A stretch of 10,689 nucleotides of DNA from JBDSLU01 sp039916225 (GTDB taxonomy: Bacteria > Acidobacteriota > Vicinamibacteria > Vicinamibacterales > Vicinamibacteraceae), in assembly GCA_039916225.1 (NCBI GenBank), contig JBDSLU010000194.1, positions 1-10,689 on the forward strand, read 5' to 3'. The notes beneath the pieces were generated by a model. That model was not told where the DNA came from. It saw nothing but the letters and a program-made list of their open reading frames with translations, and made no database searches. Below, in pieces: positions 1-6,431 of this stretch. A program made the position numbers and the translations under genes. Positions within the stretch are counted from its first letter, which is position 1; every line of letters starts with the position of its first letter.

Positions 1-159
1 CGCAACCACGGCGCCGATTTCGGACGCGTGCTGGTGGGATTCGAGGTGCCGGACGAGCAGGAAGGCCCGTTCGGAACCTTCCTCGAGACACTCGGTTATC
101 CGTATCAGCGCGAAATCGACAACCCCGCGTACACGCGCTTTCTGACGCCGGGCGTGTAG
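1..159 (+). CDS. ilvA: Threonine ammonia-lyase (threonine dehydratase), C-terminal end, 5' truncated by window
   Basis: The frame is open from base 1 and ends at TAG 157-159, giving the last 52 residues of a protein that begins outside the window. The text contains RNHGADFGRVLVGFEVP, then FLETLGYPY, then DNPAYTRFL. This is the typical end of the C-terminal ACT-like regulatory domain of biosynthetic IlvA (RNHG-x-D-x-GRV, LGY, NPAY/F-x-x-FL). IlvA is a PLP enzyme that converts L-threonine to 2-oxobutanoate and ammonia, the first step of isoleucine synthesis. The ACT-like domain senses isoleucine and valine. The presence of this domain argues for the biosynthetic form over the short catabolic form. 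The gene converges on the coiled-coil gene that follows on the opposite strand. The PLP domain cannot be seen here. Confidence 0.88.
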   Translation, partial: RNHGADFGRVLVGFEVPDEQEGPFGTFLETLGYPYQREIDNPAYTRFLTPGV

Positions 160-160
160 A

Positions 161-305
161 ACTACCAATTTCCACTCTCCAACCACCAAGCTTCTCCAAC
201 TTCCAACTCCCAATCTCCAACGCCCAATCTCCAACGCCCAACCGCCTTGCCCGACCCAGTTGGATTTTGGAAGTTGGAAGTTGGAGAAGCTTGGAGATTG
301 GTAGT
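161..305. repeat. Long imperfect inverted repeat made of CTTCCAACTCC / GGAGTTGGAAG-type low-complexity sequence
   Basis: Between the convergent ilvA and coiled-coil genes lies pyrimidine-rich sequence of CCAACTTCCAACTC type, followed by its purine-rich complement. Two arm pairs are perfect: 186-208 with 272-294 (23 bp), and 161-169 with 297-305 (9 bp). The left arm carries about 14 extra bases between them. The interior (209-271) holds a 14-bp tandem repeat. Composition is unlike the flanking coding sequence (rich in CCAA/TTGG, less GC). As RNA either strand would fold into a long hairpin. It could terminate or protect the 3' ends of both convergent transcripts, or be a copy of a genome-wide dispersed intergenic repeat family. 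No open frame of its own and no transposase are visible. Confidence 0.85.
209..241 (+). repeat. 14-bp tandem repeat CCCAATCTCCAACG, about 2.4 copies
   Basis: CCCAATCTCCAACG occurs at 209-222 and again, perfectly, at 223-236, followed by a partial third copy CCCAA (237-241). It lies in the loop portion of the larger inverted repeat. Slippage-type expansion is the simplest origin. Confidence 0.85.
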
Positions 306-312
306 TGGAAGT

Positions 313-342
313 TCGCGTAGGCGCGCGTGAGCGCCTACGCGA
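313..342 (-). terminator. Perfect 12-bp stem-loop containing the stop codon of the coiled-coil gene
   Basis: Bases 313-324 and 331-342 are perfectly complementary (core CGCGTAGGCGC / GCGCCTACGCG) with a six-base loop at 325-330. The TAG of the minus-strand coiled-coil gene (335-337) lies inside the stem. It sits between two convergent genes, so it may act on either transcript. No T-rich tract follows on either strand, so a canonical intrinsic terminator is not supported. It may instead be an RNA 3'-end stabiliser or work with Rho. The hairpin itself is certain; the function is inferred. Confidence 0.45.
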
Positions 343-3300
343 TGTTCGTGACGCCGGCGTCGGCGGCCTGGTCGATGGGCATGTAGGCCGTGAACGTCGT
401 GGTGCCGGCCTTCAGGTCGACCTGCGCGCTGAACGTCCCGCCCGATCGCGTCACCACCTCGTCGCAGACCGTCGTCGGCACGGACACCATGCCGTAGCCT
501 TCGGCGACGACGGCGAGCGCCAGCGACGCGTCGTTGCGGCGGCGGCCGCCGTCCTTGCGCGGCGGCACCGTCGTCAGGCGGATCGAGCCGCCGAGCGGCA
601 GCGCGCCGCGGACGGTGACCATCAGCGTCGACAGCAGGCCGGCGAGCTCGTCGGCGTCGCACTCGACCGGGGGCAGGCTCGGCGCCAGCTCGAAGCGGAG
701 GTCGATGTCGGGCCCGGCCAGCTGGCGCAGCATCGGCTCGTTGGCGCGGACGACACTGTTCGGCTCCGACCCGGACGACGCGCGGGCCTCGCGTTCGCTC
801 AGGCGCATCAGGTGCCGCACGAGCTGACCGGCGCGGTTGGCCGACTGCAGCGACTGCTCGGCCTGGGCCCGGACATCCGACCCTTCGGGCAAGTCGCCGA
901 GCAGCTTGCGCGCCTCGTCGGCCATCACGTTGACGATGCCGTGGAGATCGTTGGCCATCGCCGACGCGAGCTGGCCGAGGCGCTCGCCCTGGCGGCGCCG
1001 GCCGCGATCGACGGGACCGCGGCTGGCCGCGGCAGCGGCGTGGAACTCGCGGGCCTCTTCGATCTGCTTGTGCAGCCGGGCCAGCGTGTCCTGGTGATCA
1101 CGTTCGGCGCCGGTCGCCCGCTCGCGGGCCTCGGCGCGCTCGCGTTCGAGCGTCTGCTGCAGGTCGGTGGCGTGGTGGTGGCTCGCGGCGACCTCGCGGC
1201 GCAGCGCGTCGAGCTCGCCGCTGGCGGCTGTGGCGCGGGCATCCACGGCGTCGCGGCCCTGGCGCAGTTCGGCGATGACCGCGGCCGCCTTGGCGACGGC
1301 GGCCTTGACCGCTTCGACCTCGCGGCCGCTGGCGTCGCGGGCGCCGCGCGTGCTCTCCAGTTCGCCGCGGACCTGATCGGACTCCCCGCGGACGCGATCG
1401 AGCTCGCCGCGGACCTGCTCGAACTCGCCCTTGACGCGGTCGAGCTCGCCACGGAGCTGGTCGAACTCGCCGCGCACGTGCGCGAGCTCGGTCTGGCGCT
1501 GCTCCAGTTCGGCGCCGCGCTCCGAGATCACGGCGCGATGCTGATCCAGCTCGGGTCGCAACTGATCGAGTTCCGCGCGCAGCTGATCGATCTCGCCGCG
1601 GCTCCCGTCGGCCTGCGCCTTGGTCGCGTCGAGCGCGCCCTGCGCCGCCTGGCGTTCGGTGAGCACACTCTCGAGCTCGGCTTGGAGCTGCTGGATGCGG
1701 CCGTCGAGCTCGGCCTGGATGCGAGCCGTTTCGGACGCCTTGAGGCTGGCGTCGTCCTCAGCTGCGCGGTGCGATTCGTGGACGTGACCCAGCTCCGACC
1801 TGAGCGCGTCACGCTCGCTGCCAGCGCGGGCCCCTTCCTCGCGCGCGGCCTTGAGTTCCTGCTCGAGCTCGGCCTCGTGCGTGTTGGCGGAGACGAGCGC
1901 CGCCTGCTCGGCGCGGCGCTGTTCTTCGAGCTCGGCGACGCGCGCGACGGCGGCCTGCCGGCGGGCCTCGAGATCGGCCGACTGCGCTTCGAGATCCTGG
2001 ACGCGGGCCTGGAGCGCGTCACGGACGCCGCCGAGCGCGGCTTCGGCGCCCTTGCGATCCTTGCCCTGCGCTTCGAGCGCCTCGGCGACACGCACGGCAT
2101 CAGCGCGGATCTTCTCGACCTCGGCCTTCAGGGCCTTCTCGTTGGCCTCGGCTTTGACCTGGGCGGCCTTCAGCTCGGCGGCCAATTCCCTGGTTCTGGC
2201 GTCGGCAGTCGACTGCGTGCTCGCGGCCGCCTCGGCGTGGCGCGCCTTCTCCTGTTCGGCGGCCTCGGCGCGGACCATCGCGTTCGCCTGGGCTCTGGCC
2301 TGGGCCGACAGCTCACCGCGCAGGCCTTCCAGCTCCGTCTGCAGCGTGTCGCGTTCACCCTGCAGCGTCTCGCGTTCGCCCTGCAGCGTCTCGCGCTCGC
2401 GCTGGAGCTTCTCGCGCTCGCCGCGCCACTCGCCGGCCTCGCCGGTCAGCTGCTCGAGACGAGCCGCCAGCGTGCTCGTCATGCCTTCGTCCTCGCGGCG
2501 ACGGGCGTCGAGATCGCCGATGCGGGCCTCGAGCTCGGCGACGCGGACCTCGGCGGCGCGATGACGGTCCTCGATCTGGTTCTTCTGGGCGTGGTGTTCC
2601 GCGACCGTGGCGCGCGAGCGCTCCAGCTCCTCGAGCACCTGCTGGACACGCGACCGTTCGCTTTCGGCCTCGGCGGACAGGCGAGCGGCCTCGGCGCGCA
2701 TCTCCTCGAGGGCCTGCTCGAGCGCCATACGCTCGTCGCTGTGCTGGTCGTTGGCGAAGGCGAACTCGACGTTCGATTCCTCGGTTGGCTCGAGCACCGG
2801 GGACATCGGCGTGACCTCGCCGGTCGACGCCGCCAGGACGCCGAGCACCGAGCCCTGGCCCTGGGCGTCTTTCTGGATGCAGAGGGCTTCGATCTGGAGC
2901 GGCCGCAGCAGTCCGTCGGGACCGTGGCAGGTGAACCCGACCCGGCCGCGCTCGCCGTCGAACGCGCGCGTCACCAAATCGCGCAGGGGCTGGATGCTGT
3001 CCTGGTCGGCGAGCGAGTACAGCTCGCGGCCGACGACGTCGGACGGCCCGGCCACGCCGACGAGGGCGGCGCCGGCCAGGTTCATCGCCTGGATCTTGCC
3101 GGCCTGATCGACGAGGACGACGCCGGCCGGCATCGCCTCGATGATGAGGCGCAGCCGCGCCTCGCTGCGCTTGAGGCGCTCGTTCTCACGCGACACGGTG
3201 GCGACGACGCGATAGCGCTCCATCGCCATGCGCAGCCCGGGCGCCAGGCGCTCGGCCAAGCGCGGACCACGGCTGATGCACTCGTCCGCCGCGGCGACGA

Positions 3301-3574
3301 TGGACGACGATGGCGTGACGCCCTGGCCGACGAGGATGACGATCGGCAGCGGAATCTGCCGCGACCGGACGTGCTCGATCAGCTGCTGCTGTTCGTGCTC
3401 GGGCAGCGACGAGTCGAGGATCATCACGTCGTAGTTGAGCGTCCCTTCGGTCCGCGTCCGCGCCTCGGCGGTCCCGGAGCACACGTCGAAGGTCAGCTTC
3501 GGGGCGGCGCGGCGCACCTCCTGCTGCAGGACGTCGGCGTCACGAAGGTCGGTGGCAACGTAGAGAGCTCGCAT
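335..3574 (-). CDS. Giant pseudo-receiver / PAS / coiled-coil / degenerate histidine-kinase protein
   Basis: About 1079 residues from ATG 3574 (MRALYVATDLRD), which starts exactly at a receiver-like strand and has a GGA seven bases upstream. A GTG at 3595 would add seven residues and overlap the PilZ stop. Order, counted from the ATG: receiver-like domain (about 1-105) with phosphoacceptor-position Asp54 in MILDSSLP, but the acidic pair is Ala-Thr, the conserved Thr is Val and the Lys is Arg; PAS domain (about 138-250, IIEAMPAGVVLVDQAGKIQA); coiled coil (about 280-855), rich in E/A/R/L/Q with seven-residue repeats; then an NtrB-like kinase module (about 863-1070). In the kinase part the H-box reads ANDLHG where AHDFNN is usual, the N-box Asn is Thr987, the G1 Asp is Ala1024, and the ATP lid with the GLGL glycines is missing. 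No membrane segment is visible, so it is probably cytoplasmic. It is the second gene of the PilZ operon. Inference: non-enzymatic scaffold or localisation hub, reminiscent of AglZ/FrzS (receiver plus coiled coil). Confidence 0.86.
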   Translation of the reverse strand: MRALYVATDLRDADVLQQEVRRAAPKLTFDVCSGTAEARTRTEGTLNYDVMILDSSLPEHEQQQLIEHVRSRQIPLPIVILVGQGVTPSSSIVAAADECISRGPRLAERLAPGLRMAMERYRVVATVSRENERLKRSEARLRLIIEAMPAGVVLVDQAGKIQAMNLAGAALVGVAGPSDVVGRELYSLADQDSIQPLRDLVTRAFDGERGRVGFTCHGPDGLLRPLQIEALCIQKDAQGQGSVLGVLAASTGEVTPMSPVLEPTEESNVEFAFANDQHSDERMALEQALEEMRAEAARLSAEAESERSRVQQVLEELERSRATVAEHHAQKNQIEDRHRAAEVRVAELEARIGDLDARRREDEGMTSTLAARLEQLTGEAGEWRGEREKLQRERETLQGERETLQGERDTLQTELEGLRGELSAQARAQANAMVRAEAAEQEKARHAEAAASTQSTADARTRELAAELKAAQVKAEANEKALKAEVEKIRADAVRVAEALEAQGKDRKGAEAALGGVRDALQARVQDLEAQSADLEARRQAAVARVAELEEQRRAEQAALVSANTHEAELEQELKAAREEGARAGSERDALRSELGHVHESHRAAEDDASLKASETARIQAELDGRIQQLQAELESVLTERQAAQGALDATKAQADGSRGEIDQLRAELDQLRPELDQHRAVISERGAELEQRQTELAHVRGEFDQLRGELDRVKGEFEQVRGELDRVRGESDQVRGELESTRGARDASGREVEAVKAAVAKAAAVIAELRQGRDAVDARATAASGELDALRREVAASHHHATDLQQTLERERAEARERATGAERDHQDTLARLHKQIEEAREFHAAAAASRGPVDRGRRRQGERLGQLASAMANDLHGIVNVMADEARKLLGDLPEGSDVRAQAEQSLQSANRAGQLVRHLMRLSEREARASSGSEPNSVVRANEPMLRQLAGPDIDLRFELAPSLPPVECDADELAGLLSTLMVTVRGALPLGGSIRLTTVPPRKDGGRRRNDASLALAVVAEGYGMVSVPTTVCDEVVTRSGGTFSAQVDLKAGTTTFTAYMPIDQAADAGVTNIA
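1349..1516 (-). repeat. 21-bp in-frame tandem repeats (seven-residue units) in the coiled coil, block 1
   Basis: About eight degenerate 21-bp units (1349, 1370, 1391, 1412, 1433, 1454, 1475, 1496) with a core like GAGCTCGCCGCG. Alternate units resemble each other more, giving a hint of a 42-bp period. On the minus strand they encode seven-residue units of the RGELDRV / RGEFEQV type, matching the coiled-coil heptad. They appear to be internal protein-coding duplications, not a regulatory array. Confidence 0.75.
2340..2423 (-). repeat. 21-bp in-frame tandem repeats in the coiled coil, block 2
   Basis: Four units, at 2340-2360, 2361-2381, 2382-2402 and 2403-2423, share TGCAGCGT-TCGCG and degenerate toward the last copy. 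On the minus strand they encode the seven-residue unit ETLQGER (ERETLQGERETLQGERDTLQ), one heptad of the coiled coil, at about residues 384-412. The near-identity at DNA level indicates recent duplication by slippage or recombination. Confidence 0.8.
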
Positions 3575-3588
3575 AGGGACGTCCAGCG

Positions 3589-5124
3589 CTACCACTGATT
3601 GTCGGCGGCGATCCGCCGCAAGTCGGCCAGGTCGTGCGGCACCGTCGCCGCGAACTGCAGGAGCACGCGGTCTTCCGTGTCGGCCACGGCCGCGGGCGGT
3701 TCGATGATGCCGTCGGCCACGATCGCCTCGGCCGACGCCTCGAGCGCGTCGGACATCGGGAGGTCTTCGACGACGGGGGAAAGAGCGACGACCAGGTCGA
3801 CGGCCACATCGATGGGAGCGTCCACCGGGACGTCGTCGAACGCGGCTTCGAACATCACGGCGTCCTCGGCTTCGAACGCCACGGCACTCTCGAACTCGGT
3901 GACGTCGGCAGTCTCGACGACGGGGCCGGCGTCAGGTTCGATGGTGGCCGCATCGACGATCGTCTCGATGAACGCGTCGGCTTCGACCTCGACGACATCG
4001 GCCGCGGGCCCGATGGCCCGATCGCCGTAGGCCTCAGACGGGTGGGGATCGAAGAACGACGACGCGGCCCCGTATGCGACGGGCGTCGGCGGCGTGACCT
4101 CGAACTGGGATTCGCCGCTGACCGTTTCGTGGGCCGGCGGAATGTACGTGGCGTCGAACATCGACGCGACCACTGGCTCGACGGCAAAGACGGTCAGCGG
4201 CTCGTCCGCGACGATTTGCTCGACCGCCGCGACGGCCAGCGGCTCGGCGGGATCCGTCGAAGCGCCGGCGACGGTCGAAGCGACGGCGTCGACGAACGGA
4301 TCGAGGTGTTCCTCGAACGCGGCCGCAGCCTCGTCGAAGGCGAACTCGACGGCCGGCTCGAAGGCGATCTCGGCATCCGGCTCGAACGCGACCGGCTCGG
4401 TCTCGAACGCGACCGGCTCGGATTCGAAGGCGACGGGCTCGGATTCGAAGGCGACGGGCTCGGGCTCGAAGGCGACGGGCTCGGGCTGGTAGGCCATCAG
4501 GTCGGTGTCCAGGGCGACCGGTTCAGGATCGAGGGCGATGGGCTCGGCGTCGAGGGCGACCGGCTCGGTGGCCATCGACGGCTCGGGGCTGGCTGCGATC
4601 GCCTCGGGCGCCGGAGTCGCATGCAGCGTCAGTTCGGTGCTGGAGGCCACATCGAGAAGCGAGGCTTCGGACTCGGCGAGATAGGCGTCGACCGGCGAGG
4701 GCTCGAACGACGCGTCGAAGTCGGACTCGAACGACACCATGTCGTCCGCGCCGGCCGGCGCCAGTTCGGCGAACGCGGCAGCGGGCGCCAGGCCGAGTTC
4801 GGTGTCGAGCACGAGGGCGGCGTCGTAGCGCAGTGCGCCGTTGACCAGGCCCTTCACGCGCGAGCGGACGACGCGGCCGGTCACGATGAGGTTGGCGTCG
4901 GGCGTGGTGATCCGGACGCTGGCGCGGGCCCCGATGAGGAGCCGCGAATCGCACTCGAAGAGGACGCCGCGGTTCGAGAAGTTGACCAGGTCGACCTGGG
5001 ACCCGCCGATGATGCGAGCGGTGATGGAACCGAGCGAGCGAGCCGCGAGGCGCGCGCTGGCGCGGCGCTCTTCACCAGCCATCTGCTCGGCCGCGGTCTC
5101 GTGCGACTGCACGTTATTGCTCAT
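3589..5124 (-). CDS. PilZ-domain c-di-GMP receptor with long acidic repetitive tail
   Basis: About 511 residues. ATG 5124 is preferred because GGTGA lies four bases upstream; a GTG directly before it (5127) is also possible. The PilZ domain covers about residues 18-110: tandem RxxxR (ERRASARLAAR) and NFSNRG, an intact (D/N)xSxxG motif, so c-di-GMP binding is predicted. The rest, about 400 residues, is acidic and low in complexity, rich in A, E, V, D, P and F and probably disordered. It includes a block of seven-residue repeats, EPVAFE-x, at about 186-248. The end (about 485-511, LLQFAATVPHDLADLRRIAADNQW) looks more ordered and could be a docking segment. No signal peptide or membrane helix is seen. 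Its stop lies 14 bases before the ATG of the coiled-coil gene, so the two are one operon and the proteins probably work together. Role inferred: c-di-GMP-dependent adaptor. The PilZ assignment is firm; the tail is unrecognised. Confidence 0.88.
   Translation of the reverse strand: MSNNVQSHETAAEQMAGEERRASARLAARSLGSITARIIGGSQVDLVNFSNRGVLFECDSRLLIGARASVRITTPDANLIVTGRVVRSRVKGLVNGALRYDAALVLDTELGLAPAAAFAELAPAGADDMVSFESDFDASFEPSPVDAYLAESEASLLDVASSTELTLHATPAPEAIAASPEPSMATEPVALDAEPIALDPEPVALDTDLMAYQPEPVAFEPEPVAFESEPVAFESEPVAFETEPVAFEPDAEIAFEPAVEFAFDEAAAAFEEHLDPFVDAVASTVAGASTDPAEPLAVAAVEQIVADEPLTVFAVEPVVASMFDATYIPPAHETVSGESQFEVTPPTPVAYGAASSFFDPHPSEAYGDRAIGPAADVVEVEADAFIETIVDAATIEPDAGPVVETADVTEFESAVAFEAEDAVMFEAAFDDVPVDAPIDVAVDLVVALSPVVEDLPMSDALEASAEAIVADGIIEPPAAVADTEDRVLLQFAATVPHDLADLRRIAADNQW
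4381..4569 (-). repeat. Nine 21-bp tandem units encoding the EPVAFE-x heptapeptide repeat
   Basis: Units start at 4381, 4402, 4423, 4444, 4465, 4486, 4507, 4528 and 4549. The middle three (4423-4485) are nearly identical at DNA level (TCGAAGGCGACGGGCTCGG). On the minus strand each gives [P/S/T]EPVAFE or a relative (EPVALD, EPIALD, DLMAYQ). Units toward 4569 are more diverged. The array keeps the reading frame, and its copy number could vary between strains. Confidence 0.88.
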
Positions 5125-5171
5125 CACTTCACCAATGTTCGCGTCATCCGCCGAGGGCTGACGCCCCCTCG

Positions 5172-5201
5172 TGACCCGAAAATCGGCACACTGACCCGAA
5201 A
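5172..5201 (-). promoter_or_regulatory. 10-bp perfect direct repeat upstream of the PilZ operon, putative operator
   Basis: TGACCCGAAA occurs at 5172-5181 and 5192-5201 with a 10-bp spacer, a 20-bp period that places both copies on about the same face of the helix. The inner copy is 47 bases before the PilZ ATG, where a promoter is expected. On the operon's strand it reads TTTCGGGTCA. Exact repetition in a non-coding stretch argues for a dimeric regulator site. Neither the regulator nor a convincing -10/-35 pair can be named. Confidence 0.5.
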
Positions 5202-5232
5202 CCTGAGACAGGGAGTGCAGTGCTGACGAGGT

Positions 5233-5249
5233 GGCCGACCACTTCGGCC
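5233..5249 (-). terminator. Weak GC hairpin downstream of the oxidoreductase gene
   Basis: GGCCGA (5233-5238) pairs with TCGGCC (5244-5249) across a five-base loop, 38 bases past the stop of the minus-strand oxidoreductase. A competing GGCCGG (5246-5251) / CCGGCC (5263-5268) stem overlaps it. No T-tract follows, so this is only a candidate 3'-end structure between the oxidoreductase and the PilZ promoter. Confidence 0.25.
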
Positions 5250-5265
5250 GGCGCGCGAGGGCCCG

Positions 5266-5289
5266 GCCGACGCCCTAGCCGACGCCCTA
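5266..5289. repeat. 12-bp tandem duplication GCCGACGCCCTA at the oxidoreductase stop
   Basis: GCCGACGCCCTA occurs at 5266-5277 and again at 5278-5289. The second copy contains the minus-strand TAG (5287-5289) and the first supplies another in-frame TAG twelve bases later. This looks like a small replication-slippage duplication that leaves tandem stop codons. Confidence 0.8.
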
Positions 5290-6393
5290 GCGCACGAGCG
5301 GGAGGGCGACCGGGCGGCCGCCTTCAGTCGCCGACTGATCGGCGGCCAGGCACACTTCCATCGTCTTCTGGGCGTCGAAGACGTTCAGCATCGTCTCGCG
5401 CCCGGTCAGGATGGCGTCGACGAAGTCGTCGATCTCGGCCTGGAAGGGGTGGTGGGTGACGTCGGCCGAGTCGGGCATGACGCAGTCGATGCGGATCGCC
5501 GGCGACCCCGCCCCGGAGCCGTAGGTCGCCTCATGCAGCGTCACGTCAGGGAACGGGTTGGCGGAGCGCAGTTCGTCGATCGCGATCGGTCGATCCTTCC
5601 ACAGGATGTAGGTGTCGCGGACCGAGGCGAAGTCGCCCATCACCTCGATGCCGAACGTGTACGGCATCTGGAAGTCGGTGGTGCTCGTGACGTGGCCGAT
5701 GCCGCCGCCCTCGAACCGGACGTTGACGTCGATCGTCGTCGGCCACTCGTAGCCCGGGGTGACCGTGATGTGGTACGCCGACACCTCGGCGATCTCGAGG
5801 CCCGTCGCCCAGCGCAGCGCGTCGACGGCGTGGCAGCCGGCTGCGAGCAGGTGGCTGCCGCCGCCCTTGACCGTGCGGCACCACTCCCAGCCCGAGTACC
5901 AGTCGGTGACCCGCGACAGGTAGTTCGTCCGAGCGTAGTGGATGCGGCCGAGCCGGCCGCTCTCGCGCATCCAGCGGATGAACTTGAGCCATGGGTTGTA
6001 GCGCAGCTCGAACGACACGATGGTGCGGACGCCAGCGGCGCGGACCGCGTCACGGATGGCGATCAGCTCGGCGACGTTCAGCCCGGTCGGTTTCTCGAGC
6101 AGGATGTGCTTGCCGGCCTTGGCCGCGGCCACCGCCTGCGACGCATGCAGGTCGTTGGGCGTGGCGATGTCGATGATGTGGACGTCGTCGGCCTCGAGCA
6201 GATCCTCGAAGCGCGTCGTGACGCGGGCGTTGCCGGCCGACTGGCCGTTCTTCGCCAGCGTCGCGTGGACCCGATCGACGTCGCGGCCAACGAGCGCGAC
6301 GATGTCGGTATGGGGGTTCTTGTGGAACGCCGAGATGTGCTGCGAAGCGCACCAGCCGATCCCGACGACGCCGACTCCGAGCCGTGCGGCCAT
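5287..6393 (-). CDS. Gfo/Idh/MocA-family NAD(P)-dependent oxidoreductase
   Basis: 368 residues from ATG 6393, a usual length for the family. The N-terminal Rossmann fold (about 5-125) has GVVGIGWCASQH as the dinucleotide-binding loop, ATPNDLH after strand 4, and the LLEKP motif with conserved Lys101. The C-terminal substrate domain (about 128-368) has GGGSHLLAAGCHAVDALRW, where His188 sits at the catalytic His position. The Asp usually four residues before that His (as in inositol dehydrogenase) is Ala184 here. Members oxidise or reduce sugars, inositols and related hydroxy compounds; the substrate cannot be read from sequence. No Tat or Sec signal, so cytoplasmic. It stands alone: divergent from the sirtuin with 38 bases between starts, and 162 bases from the PilZ start, so no pathway context is given. 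No clear Shine-Dalgarno is seen. Family certain, chemistry open. Confidence 0.88.
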   Translation of the reverse strand: MAARLGVGVVGIGWCASQHISAFHKNPHTDIVALVGRDVDRVHATLAKNGQSAGNARVTTRFEDLLEADDVHIIDIATPNDLHASQAVAAAKAGKHILLEKPTGLNVAELIAIRDAVRAAGVRTIVSFELRYNPWLKFIRWMRESGRLGRIHYARTNYLSRVTDWYSGWEWCRTVKGGGSHLLAAGCHAVDALRWATGLEIAEVSAYHITVTPGYEWPTTIDVNVRFEGGGIGHVTSTTDFQMPYTFGIEVMGDFASVRDTYILWKDRPIAIDELRSANPFPDVTLHEATYGSGAGSPAIRIDCVMPDSADVTHHPFQAEIDDFVDAILTGRETMLNVFDAQKTMEVCLAADQSATEGGRPVALPLVR

Positions 6394-6431
6394 GCGCGCA
6401 TACTAATTGAAGCTCGCGTCGACTGCCACCC
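6394..6431. promoter_or_regulatory. 38-bp divergent intergenic region between oxidoreductase and sirtuin genes
   Basis: Both genes start from this short gap. Its only AT-rich stretch is ATACTAATTGAAG (6400-6412). On the minus strand TAGTAT (6400-6405) resembles a -10 box and lies only six bases before the oxidoreductase ATG, which would make that transcript leaderless. On the plus strand CATACT (6399-6404) is a possible -10 for the sirtuin. Neither start has a clear Shine-Dalgarno, and no good -35 boxes are seen. Shared divergent control is inferred. Confidence 0.3.

Noticed and set aside
161..305. CRISPR-like look of the short repeated CCAAC units
   Set aside because: Units are 14 bp with no unique spacers and the overall structure is an inverted repeat; no cas genes are present.
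305..3598. A plus-strand open frame of about 1097 codons lying antisense to the whole coiled-coil gene
   Set aside because: Its product is a low-complexity L/A/R/E/D/G string with no domain, while the minus strand reads clear receiver, PAS and kinase-like domains. High GC and CTC/GAG/GCG-rich heptad codons keep the opposite strand free of stops.
4381..4569. The 21-bp repeats as iterons or operator arrays
   Set aside because: All units keep one reading frame and encode a protein heptapeptide inside a clearly coding region; the same holds for 1349-1516 and 2340-2423.
3634..5226. A plus-strand open frame of about 530 codons antisense to the PilZ gene
   Set aside because: It mirrors the 21-bp repeats (GDGLGFE-type text) and has no recognisable domain. 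The minus strand carries an intact PilZ domain.
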